Source: Plantactinospora sp. BC1 (GTDB lineage Bacteria > Actinomycetota > Actinomycetes > Mycobacteriales > Micromonosporaceae). Taken from it: DNA of 64,000 nt. This document shows positions 1 through 8,936 of this stretch, one piece after another. The notes beneath the pieces were generated by a model. It did not search any database. It saw only the letters and a program-made list of their open reading frames with translations, and was not told where the DNA came from. Positions within the stretch are counted from its first letter, which is position 1. Each line of letters starts with the position of its first letter. Where the stretch lies: contig NZ_CP028158.1 in NCBI RefSeq assembly GCF_003030345.1, positions 7,130,001 to 7,194,000 on the forward strand. The letters are read 5' to 3'. The position numbers were made by a program, and so were the translations under genes.

Positions 1-721
1 CGTCGGCCGAGGCGGCCAGTCCGCTCGACGAGGCCGGCAGCGGACGCTCCTTGACGAAGGTCTCGGTGATCGCGCTGACCCCGGTGATCCGCTGGCCGGT
101 CACGAACTGGGTCAGGTCGATGATGTGCGCCCCGATGTCGCCGAGCGCACCGGACCCCGCCTTGTCCTTCTGCAGCCGCCACACCAGCGGAAACTGCGGG
201 TCGGTGATCCAGTCCTGCAGGTAGACCGCGCGGACGTGCCGGATCGCGCCGAGCCGGCCGGAGGCGACCAGCTCCCGCATCAGGCTGACCGCGGGAACCC
301 GGCGGTAGTTGAACCCGCACATGGCCCGTACGCCCACCGTCTGGGCCTTGGCCGCCGCGGCGACCATGGCCCGAGCCTCCTCGACCGTGTTGGCCAGCGG
401 CTTCTCGCACAGTACGTGCTTGCCCGCCTCCAGGGCCGCGATGGTGATCTCGGCGTGGCTGTCGCCGGGCGTACAGACGTCGACGATGTCGATGTCGTCC
501 CGGGCGATCAGCTCGCGCCAGTCGGTGGTGTGGCCCTCCCAGCCGAGCCGGCCGGCCGCGTCGGCGACCTTCGACTCGTCCCGGCCGCAGATCAGGGCCA
601 TCCGGGCACGTACCGGCAGGTCGAAGACGCGGTTCACGGTCCGCCACGCCTGCGAGTGCGCGGCGCCCATGAACGCGTAGCCGACCATGCCGACCCGCAG
701 TTCTTTCTCATTCGTGGACAA
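1..721 (-). CDS. Gfo/Idh/MocA family oxidoreductase (3' part outside window)
   Basis: This is an NAD(P)-dependent sugar or cyclitol dehydrogenase of the Gfo/Idh/MocA family, expected in the cytosol. About 240 residues are visible and the C-terminus lies beyond the left edge. I start it at a TTG (721-719), six bases after GGGGAGA. It shows a Rossmann start (RVGMVGYAFMG, residues 9-19), the family EKP motif at about 106-108 and the second-domain signature GDIGAHIID at about 194-202. It is the last gene of the leftward sugar operon, 21 bases after the binding-protein gene, so it probably acts on the imported sugar. The substrate cannot be read from the sequence. Confidence 0.9.
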   Translation of the reverse strand, partial: MSTNEKELRVGMVGYAFMGAAHSQAWRTVNRVFDLPVRARMALICGRDESKVADAAGRLGWEGHTTDWRELIARDDIDIVDVCTPGDSHAEITIAALEAGKHVLCEKPLANTVEEARAMVAAAAKAQTVGVRAMCGFNYRRVPAVSLMRELVASGRLGAIRHVRAVYLQDWITDPQFPLVWRLQKDKAGSGALGDIGAHIIDLTQFVTGQRITGVSAITETFVKERPLPASSSGLAASAD

Positions 722-742
722 GGTGGGTCTCCCCCCGGTGTG

Positions 743-1825
743 TCAGAACCCGAGCTTGGCGTACTGGCTCGCGTTCTCCTTCGTGATCGTCTCGGAGGCC
801 AGAGTGATCTCCTTCGGCACCTGCAGCTCGACCAGGTCGGACATGCCCTTGCCCTGGCCGATGAGCCGGGCCAGCGAGATCGCCGACGAGGCCATCGAGG
901 GGCTGTAGGTGACGGTTGCCTTCAGGACGCTGTTGTCGGCCGCGATCGCGTCGATGGCGGCCTTGGAGCCGGCGCCGCCGACCATGATGAACTCGGAGCG
1001 GTTGGCCTGCTTGATCGCCGCGAGTACCCCGATGCCCTGGTCGTCGTCGTGGTTCCACAGCGCGTCCATCTTGGGCAGCGCCTGGAGCAGCTGCGACGCC
1101 TCGCTCTGGCCGGTGTCGGCGGTGAACCGGGCGGCGCGGCGGTTCTGCACCTTGAAGCCGTAGACGGCCAGTTCGGCGGCGAAGCCGGCGGACCGCTCCT
1201 TGGTCAGCTCCAGCTCGTCCATGCCGGCGATCTCGCCGATGATCGGGTTGGCGATGCCCTTGGCCTTCATCTGCTCGCCGATGTAGCGGCCGGCCGCGAC
1301 GCCCATGCCGTAGTTGTCGCCCTTGATCTGGAGCCGGTACGCCAGCGCGTCCGGGAACGCCCGGTCCAGGTTGACCACCGGGATGCCGGCCTTCATCGCC
1401 TCCAGCCCGGAGGCGTTCAGCTCCTTGCCGTCGTGCGGCAGCATGACGATCACGTTCGGCTTCTGCGAGATCAGCGTGGAGAGCGCGGCCCGCTGGGCGG
1501 CGGCGTCCGCGCCGGCGGCCACCGTCTTGAACTCCACGTCCGAGTAGACCTTCGCCTGCGCCTCGGCGTTCTTGGTGATGGCGGCGAGCCAGCCGTGGTC
1601 GGCGGCCGGGGCGGAGAAGCCGATGACCACCCGCTGGCCCGGCACGCTGTTCGGGTTGGCGGCGTTGTCCGCCTCCTTGACCTGCTCGTTCCCGCCGCCA
1701 CCGGAGCCGGTCTCGTTGCTGGTGCAGGCGGTGAGCAGGGCACCGGCGCCCACCGCCGCCCCGCCGAGCAGCAGCCGGCGGCGGGACAGGTCACGCACCG
1801 GCCGGAGCGGATCGTGCTGGGTCAT
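743..1825 (-). CDS. Sugar ABC transporter substrate-binding lipoprotein
   Basis: This is the extracellular sugar-binding component of the transporter encoded upstream. The 360-residue protein opens with a twin-arginine signal (SRRRLLLGG, residues 14-22) and a lipobox LTAC ending at Cys34, so it should be exported folded by Tat and anchored by lipid. A Gly-rich linker follows, then a periplasmic-binding type I (ribose/LacI-like) fold, with strands such as RVVIGFSAP and NVIVMLPHDG and a DNYGMGVAAGRY stretch. The length is normal for ribose- or xylose-type binding proteins. It lies between the permease gene and the dehydrogenase gene. The sugar specificity is not evident. Confidence 0.9.
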   Translation of the reverse strand: MTQHDPLRPVRDLSRRRLLLGGAAVGAGALLTACTSNETGSGGGGNEQVKEADNAANPNSVPGQRVVIGFSAPAADHGWLAAITKNAEAQAKVYSDVEFKTVAAGADAAAQRAALSTLISQKPNVIVMLPHDGKELNASGLEAMKAGIPVVNLDRAFPDALAYRLQIKGDNYGMGVAAGRYIGEQMKAKGIANPIIGEIAGMDELELTKERSAGFAAELAVYGFKVQNRRAARFTADTGQSEASQLLQALPKMDALWNHDDDQGIGVLAAIKQANRSEFIMVGGAGSKAAIDAIAADNSVLKATVTYSPSMASSAISLARLIGQGKGMSDLVELQVPKEITLASETITKENASQYAKLGF

Positions 1826-1934
1826 GACGACCTCCTGGTTATTTCGACTTCGGGTGGGGTGAGGTGGGTGGGGTCCACCGGCCGGCGGCCGGGGTGGCCA
1901 CCGGCGGCGGGCGCCACCGGATTGCTGCGGTGCG

Positions 1935-3065
1935 TCAGTTCGTCGAGGTGAGCTTGTTTCGGGCGAGGAGCTGGGTGACCGACTTGAACCGGAACTGCTG
2001 GACCAGTACGGCGGCGACGATGATGCCGCCCTTGACCATGTTCTGCGCCTCGGTGGAGAGGCCGTTGATCGCGAACAGGTTGGTGATGGTGGCGAAGATG
2101 ATCACACCGAGCAGGGAGCCGATGATCGTGCCCCGGCCGCCGCTGAGCAGCGTGCCACCGATGATCGCCGCGGCGATCGCGTCGAGTTCGTAGAGGTTCG
2201 CCATCGCCGCCTGTGCGGAGTTCGCCTGGGCGGTGAGCATGATCGCGGCGATTCCGCAGCAGAGGCCGGAGAGGGCGTAGAGCAGCATGCTGTGCCGGCG
2301 TACGTTGATGCCGGCCAGCCGGGCCGCCTCCGGGTTGCCGCCGACCGCGACCGTACGCCGGCCGAAGGTGGTGCGGTTGAGCAGTACCCAGCCGGCCGCC
2401 ACCACCGCGGCGAGGATGTAGACCAGCACCGGGATGCCGAGGAGGTCGGTACTCGCGATGCCGTTGATGGTCGCGTTGTTGGAGACCTGGGTCTGCTTGT
2501 CGGAGATCTCGGCGGCCAGTCCCCGGGCGGCGACCAGCATGGCCAGGGTGGCGATGAACGGCACCAGCCGGCCGTACGAGATCAGGAAGCCGTTGACCAG
2601 CCCGACGCAGACCGCCACCACGATCGCGGTGAAGATCATCCCTCCGGCGCCGTAGCTCTGGGTCGCGACCGTGGTGCTCCAGACCCCGGCCAGCGCCACG
2701 ATCGCGCCGACCGAGAGGTCGATCCCGCCACCGATGATCACGAAGGTCATCCCGACCGTCACCACGCCGACCACCGAGGCCAGGGTGAGGATCGAGAAGA
2801 TGTTCGCCCGTATCCAGGACGGGTCGCCGTACAGGTCGGGGCGGGTGACGATGCCGATGATGATCAGCACCACCAGTACCCCGACCAGGCCCAGGTTGCG
2901 CCGGAACGTCTCGGCCGCGTCGCCGCTCCACCGGCCGGTGCCGTTCCCGGGCGCACCGGCGCCCTTGTGCACCGGCGCTCCGGCCGGTGCCGGCGACACC
3001 GGCGACGGCCGGTCAACCGGCGGCGCCGTTCCCGCCGGCGCGGCGGTCTCGGTACGTTCGGTCAC
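1935..3065 (-). CDS. Sugar ABC transporter permease (RbsC/AraH type)
   Basis: This 376-residue integral membrane protein forms the channel of a ribose-type ABC importer. The first 55 residues are Pro/Ala-rich and cytosolic. About eight to ten hydrophobic segments follow, including LGLVGVLVVLIIIGIV and GVVTVGMTFVIIGGGIDLS; the latter carries the family signature GGIDLSVG. The start ATG overlaps the stop of the ATPase gene by four bases (ATGA, 3062-3065), which implies translational coupling. A single permease gene and a double-domain ATPase match the usual ribose/xylose-family layout, in which the permease forms a homodimer. Confidence 0.92.
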   Translation of the reverse strand: MTERTETAAPAGTAPPVDRPSPVSPAPAGAPVHKGAGAPGNGTGRWSGDAAETFRRNLGLVGVLVVLIIIGIVTRPDLYGDPSWIRANIFSILTLASVVGVVTVGMTFVIIGGGIDLSVGAIVALAGVWSTTVATQSYGAGGMIFTAIVVAVCVGLVNGFLISYGRLVPFIATLAMLVAARGLAAEISDKQTQVSNNATINGIASTDLLGIPVLVYILAAVVAAGWVLLNRTTFGRRTVAVGGNPEAARLAGINVRRHSMLLYALSGLCCGIAAIMLTAQANSAQAAMANLYELDAIAAAIIGGTLLSGGRGTIIGSLLGVIIFATITNLFAINGLSTEAQNMVKGGIIVAAVLVQQFRFKSVTQLLARNKLTSTN

Positions 3066-4723
3066 GCTGGCGCCCCCTCCATCAGCGACCCCGCCATCAC
3101 GAGGTCGAGCACGGTGTCTTCGTCGAGTTCTCCGGCCGGGGCCTCGTGCACCACCCGGCCCTCCCGCATCACCAGTACGCGGTCGGCCAGGCCGAGCACC
3201 TCCGGCACCTCGCTGGAGACCAGCAGTACGCCCACTCCCCGGGCGGCCAGCGCCCGGATCACCTGGTACAGCTCGGCCCGGGCGCCGACGTCGACGCCCC
3301 GGGTCGGTTCGTCGAGCAGCAGCAGTTTGGTGTCGCCGAGCAGCCAGCGGCCGACCACGACCTTCTGCTGGTTGCCGCCGGAGAGCGTCCGGACCGGTCG
3401 CCGGACGTCCCGGGGCCGCAGCTCCAGCCGGTCGGCGACCTCGTTCGCCTCGGCCCGCTCCCGGCCCGCGTCCGTGAAGCCCAGCCGGGCCCAGCGGGTG
3501 AAGGTGGCCAGCGTGACGTTGCGGTAGATCGGCTCGCCGAGCAGCAGCGCCTGACTCTTGCGCTCCTCCGGGGCCATCCCCATCCCGGCCCGGACGGCGG
3601 CGCCGACGCTGCCCGGCCGGACCGGCCGGCCGGCCATCGAGACCGTGCCGGAGCTGGGCCGGCGGGCCCCGAAGATGGTCTCCAGCAGCTCGGAGCGGCC
3701 CGAGCCGACCAGGCCGGCGATGCCGACGATCTCACCGGCCCGCACGGTCAGCGACACGTCGGCGAACTCGCCCTCCCGGCCGAGGTCGCGCACCTCGAGC
3801 AGGGTCTCGGCGGCCGGCGTCTCGGCCGGGCGGTCCGGGAAGACGTACTCGATGGTCCGGCCGGTCATCCGGCTGACCAGGTCGCGGGTCGGGGTGGACC
3901 GGGCCGGCAGGTTCGCCGCGGTGGTCCGGCCGTCCTTGAGTACGGTGACCCGGTCGCCGATCTCGCGGATCTCCTCCAGCCGGTGCGAGATGTAGATGAC
4001 GGCGATGCCCTGCGCGGTCAGCTCCCGGATAATCCGGAACAGGTTGCCGACCTCGTCGTGTGCCAGTACGGCGCTCGGCTCGTCCATGATGATCAGTCGC
4101 GCCTCGTGCGAGAGCGCCCGGGCCATGCTGACGATCTGCTTGCCGGCCGACGGCAGTGCGCGGACCATCCGGCGGGGCGGGATCTCCGGGTGCCCGAGCC
4201 GGCCCAGGATCTCCCGGGTCTGCCGGGCCATGTAGCCGCGCCGGACGAAGCCGAGGGTCTTCGGTTCGTGCCCGAGGAAGGCGTTCTCGGCGACGGAGAG
4301 GTCCTCGACCAGGTCGAGTTCCTGGTAGATGGTGGCGATGCCAGCCTTCATCGCGGCCTGCGGGTTGCCGAAGGTGACCGGCTCGCCGAGCCACTCCACC
4401 TGCCCCGAGTCGGGCTGGTGGGCACCGGAGAGGACCTTGATCAGCGTCGACTTGCCGGCGCCGTTCTGGCCGAGCAGGCAGTGCACCTCGCCGGCCCGCA
4501 CCTCCAACTGCACCCCGTCCAGGGCGCGTACCCCGGGAAAGGTCTTCACCACGTCGGTGAGCCGGAGGACGACCTCGCCGGGCACCGTGTCGGCGGGCGG
4601 GGTCACCAGCGGCGGCGGGTCGCCGACCGGGCCGGTCCCGTCCGGGTGCGGCGCGCCGGCCGCATCGGTCACGTCGGCACCGGTCCGTTCGGCGTCGCCG
4701 GACCGCTCGTCGGGTTCGGTCAT
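3062..4723 (-). CDS. Sugar ABC transporter ATP-binding protein (RbsA/XylG type, two NBDs)
   Basis: This 553-residue cytosolic ATPase energises the importer. It has two fused nucleotide-binding domains after a 50-residue acidic Pro-rich extension. The first domain has a full Walker A (GQNGAGKST, about 85-93) and Walker B (LIIMDEPSA) but a weak signature (LPSAGKQ). The second has a degenerate Walker A (GLVGSGRSE), a normal signature (LSGGNQQK) and Walker B (LLLLDEPTRGVD). This asymmetry is typical of ribose/xylose/galactoside ATPases. The start follows GAGGAGACGTC directly. It is the first transporter gene after the ROK regulator, 64 bases downstream. Confidence 0.93.
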   Translation of the reverse strand: MTEPDERSGDAERTGADVTDAAGAPHPDGTGPVGDPPPLVTPPADTVPGEVVLRLTDVVKTFPGVRALDGVQLEVRAGEVHCLLGQNGAGKSTLIKVLSGAHQPDSGQVEWLGEPVTFGNPQAAMKAGIATIYQELDLVEDLSVAENAFLGHEPKTLGFVRRGYMARQTREILGRLGHPEIPPRRMVRALPSAGKQIVSMARALSHEARLIIMDEPSAVLAHDEVGNLFRIIRELTAQGIAVIYISHRLEEIREIGDRVTVLKDGRTTAANLPARSTPTRDLVSRMTGRTIEYVFPDRPAETPAAETLLEVRDLGREGEFADVSLTVRAGEIVGIAGLVGSGRSELLETIFGARRPSSGTVSMAGRPVRPGSVGAAVRAGMGMAPEERKSQALLLGEPIYRNVTLATFTRWARLGFTDAGRERAEANEVADRLELRPRDVRRPVRTLSGGNQQKVVVGRWLLGDTKLLLLDEPTRGVDVGARAELYQVIRALAARGVGVLLVSSEVPEVLGLADRVLVMREGRVVHEAPAGELDEDTVLDLVMAGSLMEGAPA

Positions 4724-4787
4724 GACGTCTCCTCGTTTGGCTCGTCGCCGCCACGACCGGGCCGGCCGGGGCTCGCGCTCCGGCCGG

Positions 4788-5966
4788 TCATGACGCCTCC
4801 GCGAAGGCGACGTCGGTGGCGAGCACGGCGGCGCCGGTGACCCCGGCCCGGGGACCGAGTTCGGAGAGCACCACCGGCAGGTTGCCGGTGGCCAGCGGCA
4901 GCGAGCGCCGGTAGACCACGCTGCGGATCTCCGCCAGCAGGATGTGGCCGAGCTGGGCCAGCCCGCCGCCGATCACGATCATCGACGGGTTGGCGAAGCT
5001 GACCAGGCCGGCGAGTACGCCGCCGACCCGCCGCCCGCCGTCGCGGATCAGCCGGATGCAGGTCACGTCCCCCTCGATGGCGCCCTCGGCGACGTCGAGC
5101 GCGGTGACCGTACCGGTGGCGGCGAGTCGCTCGGCCAGCGCCGGTGAGGTGCCGCTGCGGGCCGCCACGGTGGCCTCCTTGGCCAGCGCGGCACCGCTGA
5201 ACAGCGCCTCCAGGCAGCCGACGTTGCCGCACGAGCACATCGGGCCGTGCGAGTCGACCTGGATGTGCCCGATGTCGCCGGCACAGCCGTCGGTGCCCCG
5301 GTAGACCTCGCCGGAGAGGTAGATGCCGCAGCCGATGCCGGTGCCGATCTTGACGAACAGGAAGTCGTCGACCGAGTGCGCCACCCCGCCGTGCCGCTCG
5401 CCGATGGCCATTATGTTGACGTCGTTGTCCACCACCGCCGGGCAGCCGTGCTCGCGGGTCAGCAGCTCCCGGACGGGGAACCGGTCCCAGCCGGGCATGA
5501 TCGGCGGCGACACCGGTACGCCGTCCCGGAAGCTCACCGGCCCCGGTACGCCGATGCCGACGGCGTGCAGCCGCTCGTACGCCCCGTCGACCCTCGCCTT
5601 GTGCAGGAGTTCGTGCACCCGTTGCAGGATCACCTTGGGGCCGGAGCGGATGTCGGTGGTCTCGGCGTACGCGGCGACGGGTTCGAGCCGGCCGTTGACC
5701 ACCTCGACATCGATCGAGCTGGCGCCCAGGTCGACGGCGGCGAACCGTAGGTCGGGGCTGAGTTCGACCAGCGTGGAACGGCGACCGCCCCGGGAGGCGG
5801 CGAGTCCGGCCTCCGCGACGTAACCGAGGCCGACCAGCCGCTCCAGCTCGGCGAGCAGGCGCGGCCGAGGAATCTGCAACCGGTCGGCCAGTTCGGCCCT
5901 GGACACCGCGCCCTGGTCGCGCAACAGCCGCAGCAGCCGCAGGTGCAGCGCTTCCGGGGTGCGCAC
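4788..5966 (-). CDS. ROK family transcriptional regulator
   Basis: This 392-residue repressor should control the sugar operon that follows it. The N-terminus is a winged helix (LLRLLRDQGAVSRAELADRL). The ROK sugar-kinase-like domain follows, with VDLGASSIDVEVVNG, PGPVSF and DNDVNIMAIGE, and the zinc motif CSCGNVGCLEALF near residues 245-257. Members of the family bind a sugar in the kinase-like domain and release DNA. The likely operator is the palindrome at 6079-6108, about 110 bases upstream of the start. The start has GGAGGTGACTCC just before it. Confidence 0.92.
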   Translation of the reverse strand: MRTPEALHLRLLRLLRDQGAVSRAELADRLQIPRPRLLAELERLVGLGYVAEAGLAASRGGRRSTLVELSPDLRFAAVDLGASSIDVEVVNGRLEPVAAYAETTDIRSGPKVILQRVHELLHKARVDGAYERLHAVGIGVPGPVSFRDGVPVSPPIMPGWDRFPVRELLTREHGCPAVVDNDVNIMAIGERHGGVAHSVDDFLFVKIGTGIGCGIYLSGEVYRGTDGCAGDIGHIQVDSHGPMCSCGNVGCLEALFSGAALAKEATVAARSGTSPALAERLAATGTVTALDVAEGAIEGDVTCIRLIRDGGRRVGGVLAGLVSFANPSMIVIGGGLAQLGHILLAEIRSVVYRRSLPLATGNLPVVLSELGPRAGVTGAAVLATDVAFAEAS

Positions 5967-6078
5967 AGGGAGTCACCTCCGTCAGGCTCACGTTCGCGTC
6001 GACGCAACGCCAGCGCGTTGTGTTCGACACAGTAGGAGGCTTCCGGAGCGGATGTCTAGAGCTTCATCCAAGATGACG

Positions 6079-6108
6079 CTAACTTTTGTCCTAACGGACG
6101 AAAGTTAG
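6079..6108. promoter_or_regulatory. Palindromic operator, probable ROK binding site
   Basis: Two 13-base arms, CTAACTTTTGTCC (6079-6091) and GGACGAAAGTTAG (6096-6108), are reverse complements except for one base and flank a TAAC spacer. The AACTTT...AAAGTT core resembles operators of sugar-responsive ROK repressors. It is the only strong palindrome between the ROK gene and the YihY-type gene, so autoregulation and control of the sugar operon are the simplest reading. Confidence 0.6.
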
Positions 6109-6132
6109 TTGTTGATCAAGGAAAGCGCGGGA

Positions 6133-7089
6133 TCACTCACCGCGACCCCGCCGCTTCCTGAGCTTGCGGTCGTCCCGCAGCGAGACGTACGGCTCCCGCT
6201 CCGCCGACCCGCCCAACCGGATCGTCCGCTCCCGCTCCAGCTCCGCACTCAACTCGGCACCGAGCAGGATCGCGACGTTGGAGAGCCAGAGCCAGACGAG
6301 GAAGACGATCACCCCGGCCAGCGAGCCGTAGGTCCGGTTGTACGAGGCGAAGTAGCTCACGTAGAGCGCGAAGCCGGCCGAGACGACCGCCCAGGCCAGC
6401 ACGGCGAAGACGCTACCGGGACTGATCCACCGGAAGCGCTGCCGGGCGTTCGGTGCCGCCCAGTAGAGCACCGCGAAGATCAGACTGACCAGCAGCACGA
6501 GTACCGGCCACTTGCCGATGTCCCAGGCCGTCACCCCGGCCTCGCCGACACCCAGCCGCCGGCCCACCTGCGCCGAGAGCCGCCCACTGAACACCAGCAG
6601 CACCAGGCTGATCAGCACCAGCAGCCCGATCAGGGCGGTCAGGCCGATCCGGAGCAGCAGGGTACGGGCGAGCGGCCGTCCCTCCGGCACGTCGTAGATC
6701 GCGTTGGCGGCCCGACTGAAGGCACCGATGTAGCCGGACGCCGTCCAGAACGCGCCGAGGATGCCGAGCACCGCGACCAGGCCGGCCGTGCCGGTACTCC
6801 CCTGGACCTGGGTGATCGCGGTCAGCAGGATGTCCCGGGCGGACGCCGCCGGCACGACGTCCCGGATCACGTCCTGCACACCGCGCACCGCCGCGTCGCC
6901 GAGCAGGCCCAGCACCGCCACCAGCACCAGCAGGGCCGGAAAGAGCGACAGCACCCCGTAGTAGGTCAGTGCCGCCGCCCAGTCGGTGACGTTGTCCTCC
7001 TGCGCCTCGCGCAGGGTCCGCCGCAGCACGGTGCCCCAGGCAGCCCGGGGCAGCCGACCCGGACTGCCGGTCCGTCGCTCCTCGGCCAT
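6133..7089 (-). CDS. YihY/BrkB family membrane protein
   Basis: This is a predicted inner-membrane protein of the YihY (BrkB, once called RNase BN) family. I prefer the ATG at 7089, which follows GAGGGAGAGCGGG, over an in-frame start 66 bases upstream; it gives 318 residues. The family signature DNVTDWAAALTYYGVLSLFPALL lies near residues 32-54 (YYGVLSLFPALL is the most conserved part). Six hydrophobic segments follow, ending with GVIVFLVWLWLSNVAILLGAELSAELER. The C-terminal tail is basic. The molecular function of the family is not settled. It is not obviously part of the neighbouring operons. Confidence 0.9.
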   Translation of the reverse strand: MAEERRTGSPGRLPRAAWGTVLRRTLREAQEDNVTDWAAALTYYGVLSLFPALLVLVAVLGLLGDAAVRGVQDVIRDVVPAASARDILLTAITQVQGSTGTAGLVAVLGILGAFWTASGYIGAFSRAANAIYDVPEGRPLARTLLLRIGLTALIGLLVLISLVLLVFSGRLSAQVGRRLGVGEAGVTAWDIGKWPVLVLLVSLIFAVLYWAAPNARQRFRWISPGSVFAVLAWAVVSAGFALYVSYFASYNRTYGSLAGVIVFLVWLWLSNVAILLGAELSAELERERTIRLGGSAEREPYVSLRDDRKLRKRRGRGE

Positions 7090-7252
7090 CCCGCTCTCCC
7101 TCGAACGGCGCCGCCCGGGACGGTGCGACCACCGCCGAACCGGGCTACCGGTCAACTACTCACGGTAGTCGCAGCGGGCGGCCGCGTCGGTCCAACCGCC
7201 GTAGCCGGTGCGGTCGACCCACCACGGACCGGCCCCGTGCGGACTCGCGGGC

Positions 7253-8062
7253 TCACTTGCAGAGCAGCCGGCCCATCCGGCGTCCGGCGACGACCAGGCC
7301 GAGCGCGGTCACGCCGACCAGGTAGAGGACGTCGCCGAGCTCGCCCCAGCCGCCGCCCTGCACGGTGATGCCCCGGACCAGGTGCACCGCGCGGTAGAGC
7401 GGCGTCGCCTCGACCACCCAGCGCAGCACCGACGGGTACGCCTCGGCCGGCACGAACGTCCCGGAGAAGAGGAAGAGCGCGAACTGGGCCGAGCCCATCA
7501 AATCGAAGTCCTGCCAACTGCGCATGAAGGTGGAGAGCGCCATGCCCAGCGCGCCGAACGCGAAGCCGACCAGTACGGCGGCCGGAAAGGCGACCAACGC
7601 CCGGATCCCACTGGTCAGGTCCAGCCCCACCATCACGGCCAGGAACGCCGCCGAATAGAGGCTGCCCCGGAGCATCGCCCAGCCCAGCTCGCCGAGGGCG
7701 ATCTCGAACGGCTGCACCGGGGTGGCGAGGATCCCGTCGTACAGCTTCATGTATTTCATCTTGCCGAAGAAATTGAACGTCGTTTCCGCCAGCGCCCCGC
7801 TCATCGCCGAGGCGGCCAGCATCGCCGGTGCCACGAACGCCGCGTACGTCACGACGGTGCCGCTCGGCAGCGTCAGGTCGCCGACCAGCGCCCCCACCCC
7901 GACGCCGATGGAGAGCAGATAGAGCAACGGCTCGAAGAAGCCCGAGATCAGCACCACCCAGTACGCGGACTTCAGCGCCGCGACGTTGCGCTCGGCCACC
8001 GAGGCCGCGCGGCGGGGTGCGCCCTCGAAGCTGATCAGCCGAGGCAGGACGATGCTGACCAC
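7253..8062 (-). CDS. ABC-2 type transporter permease
   Basis: This 269-residue membrane protein is the last gene of a three-gene ABC exporter (ATPase, permease, permease). It has six predicted transmembrane segments and the ABC-2 pattern GFFEPLLYLLSIGVGVG near residues 39-55 and FLFSGTFVPAEAYP near 188-201. The last motif is typical of DrrB/NodJ-like permeases. It lies 60 bases after the first permease gene and is a distant paralogue of it, so the two probably form a heterodimer. The exported substrate is unknown. Confidence 0.88.
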   Translation of the reverse strand: MVSIVLPRLISFEGAPRRAASVAERNVAALKSAYWVVLISGFFEPLLYLLSIGVGVGALVGDLTLPSGTVVTYAAFVAPAMLAASAMSGALAETTFNFFGKMKYMKLYDGILATPVQPFEIALGELGWAMLRGSLYSAAFLAVMVGLDLTSGIRALVAFPAAVLVGFAFGALGMALSTFMRSWQDFDLMGSAQFALFLFSGTFVPAEAYPSVLRWVVEATPLYRAVHLVRGITVQGGGWGELGDVLYLVGVTALGLVVAGRRMGRLLCK

Positions 8063-8122
8063 GGAAGCCTCTCTCTTCGGATCGGAACGGACGGGAACGG
8101 AGCGCGGTCGCCCGGCGGTGGC

Positions 8123-8935
8123 TCAGACCACCAGCCGGCGGCGGAACGCCGCGTGCGCCAGCCACCAGCCGACGGCGACCCAGGCGCCGAGGTAGAGCAG
8201 GTGACCGGGGATCGACCAGGCGGGCGCGACGCCGAGGGTGGCGGCCCGGCACAGGTCCACGCCGTGCCAGAGCGGCGACGCGTAGGCCAGCCAGCGCAGC
8301 ACCACCGGCAGCGACTCGACCGGGAAGAAGACCCCGGCGAAGAGGGTCATCGGGATCACCGCGAACCGGAACAGCAGCGCCAGATAGCTGTCGCTGCGCA
8401 CCGAGGAGCTGTAGGCGAAGACCGGTGCCGCCACCGCCGCCCCGATCAGCGCCACCAGCGGCAGGGTGGCCAGCGCCCACGGCGAGTGCAGCGCGCCGAA
8501 CGCCGCCGCCACGAGCAGGAAGGCGAGGCTGCTGGTGAGCACCCGGAACAGCACGAAGCCGAGCTGCCCGCCGAGGATGTCGGCCACCCGCAGCGGTGTC
8601 GCCGCCTGGGCGAAGTAGATCTTGATCCACTCGAAGTTGCCCAGCACCGGCCAGGTCGACTCGCCGATCGCGACCTGGAGCGCGGTCGAGGCGATCAACC
8701 CCGGTACGAGGAAGTCCAGGTAGGGCACCCCGGCCACCGGCGCCTCGACGTACGCCCCGACGCCCACCCCGAAGCCGACCATGGTGAGCAGCGGCAGCAG
8801 GAACGACGAGAAGACGCCGGCCCGCCAGGTGCGGCGGTAGGCGACGAGGTTGTATTCGAGCACCGCCAGCGCGGGGAACCGCCCGACGAGTCCGGCCCGG
8901 GGGCGGGTCGCCGCCGTGGCCTCCAGGAGCGCCAT
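8123..8935 (-). CDS. ABC-2 type transporter permease
   Basis: This 270-residue permease has six predicted transmembrane segments. FLLPLLTMVGFGVGVGAY near residues 46-63 and TLFAGVFFPVESLP near 196-209 correspond to the same positions in its downstream partner. The ATG (8935-8933) lies one base after the stop codon of the ATPase gene, so the two are almost certainly translated together. NodJ/DrrB-like exporters move drugs, lipids or polysaccharides; nothing here narrows that choice. Confidence 0.88.
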   Translation of the reverse strand: MALLEATAATRPRAGLVGRFPALAVLEYNLVAYRRTWRAGVFSSFLLPLLTMVGFGVGVGAYVEAPVAGVPYLDFLVPGLIASTALQVAIGESTWPVLGNFEWIKIYFAQAATPLRVADILGGQLGFVLFRVLTSSLAFLLVAAAFGALHSPWALATLPLVALIGAAVAAPVFAYSSSVRSDSYLALLFRFAVIPMTLFAGVFFPVESLPVVLRWLAYASPLWHGVDLCRAATLGVAPAWSIPGHLLYLGAWVAVGWWLAHAAFRRRLVV

Positions 8936-8936
8936 C

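Noticed and set aside
125-1951. Long open frame on the plus strand opposite the binding-protein and dehydrogenase genes
   Set aside because: It is antisense to two clear genes, is Arg/Gly/Val/Leu-rich as expected of the opposite frame in GC-rich DNA, and has no domain.
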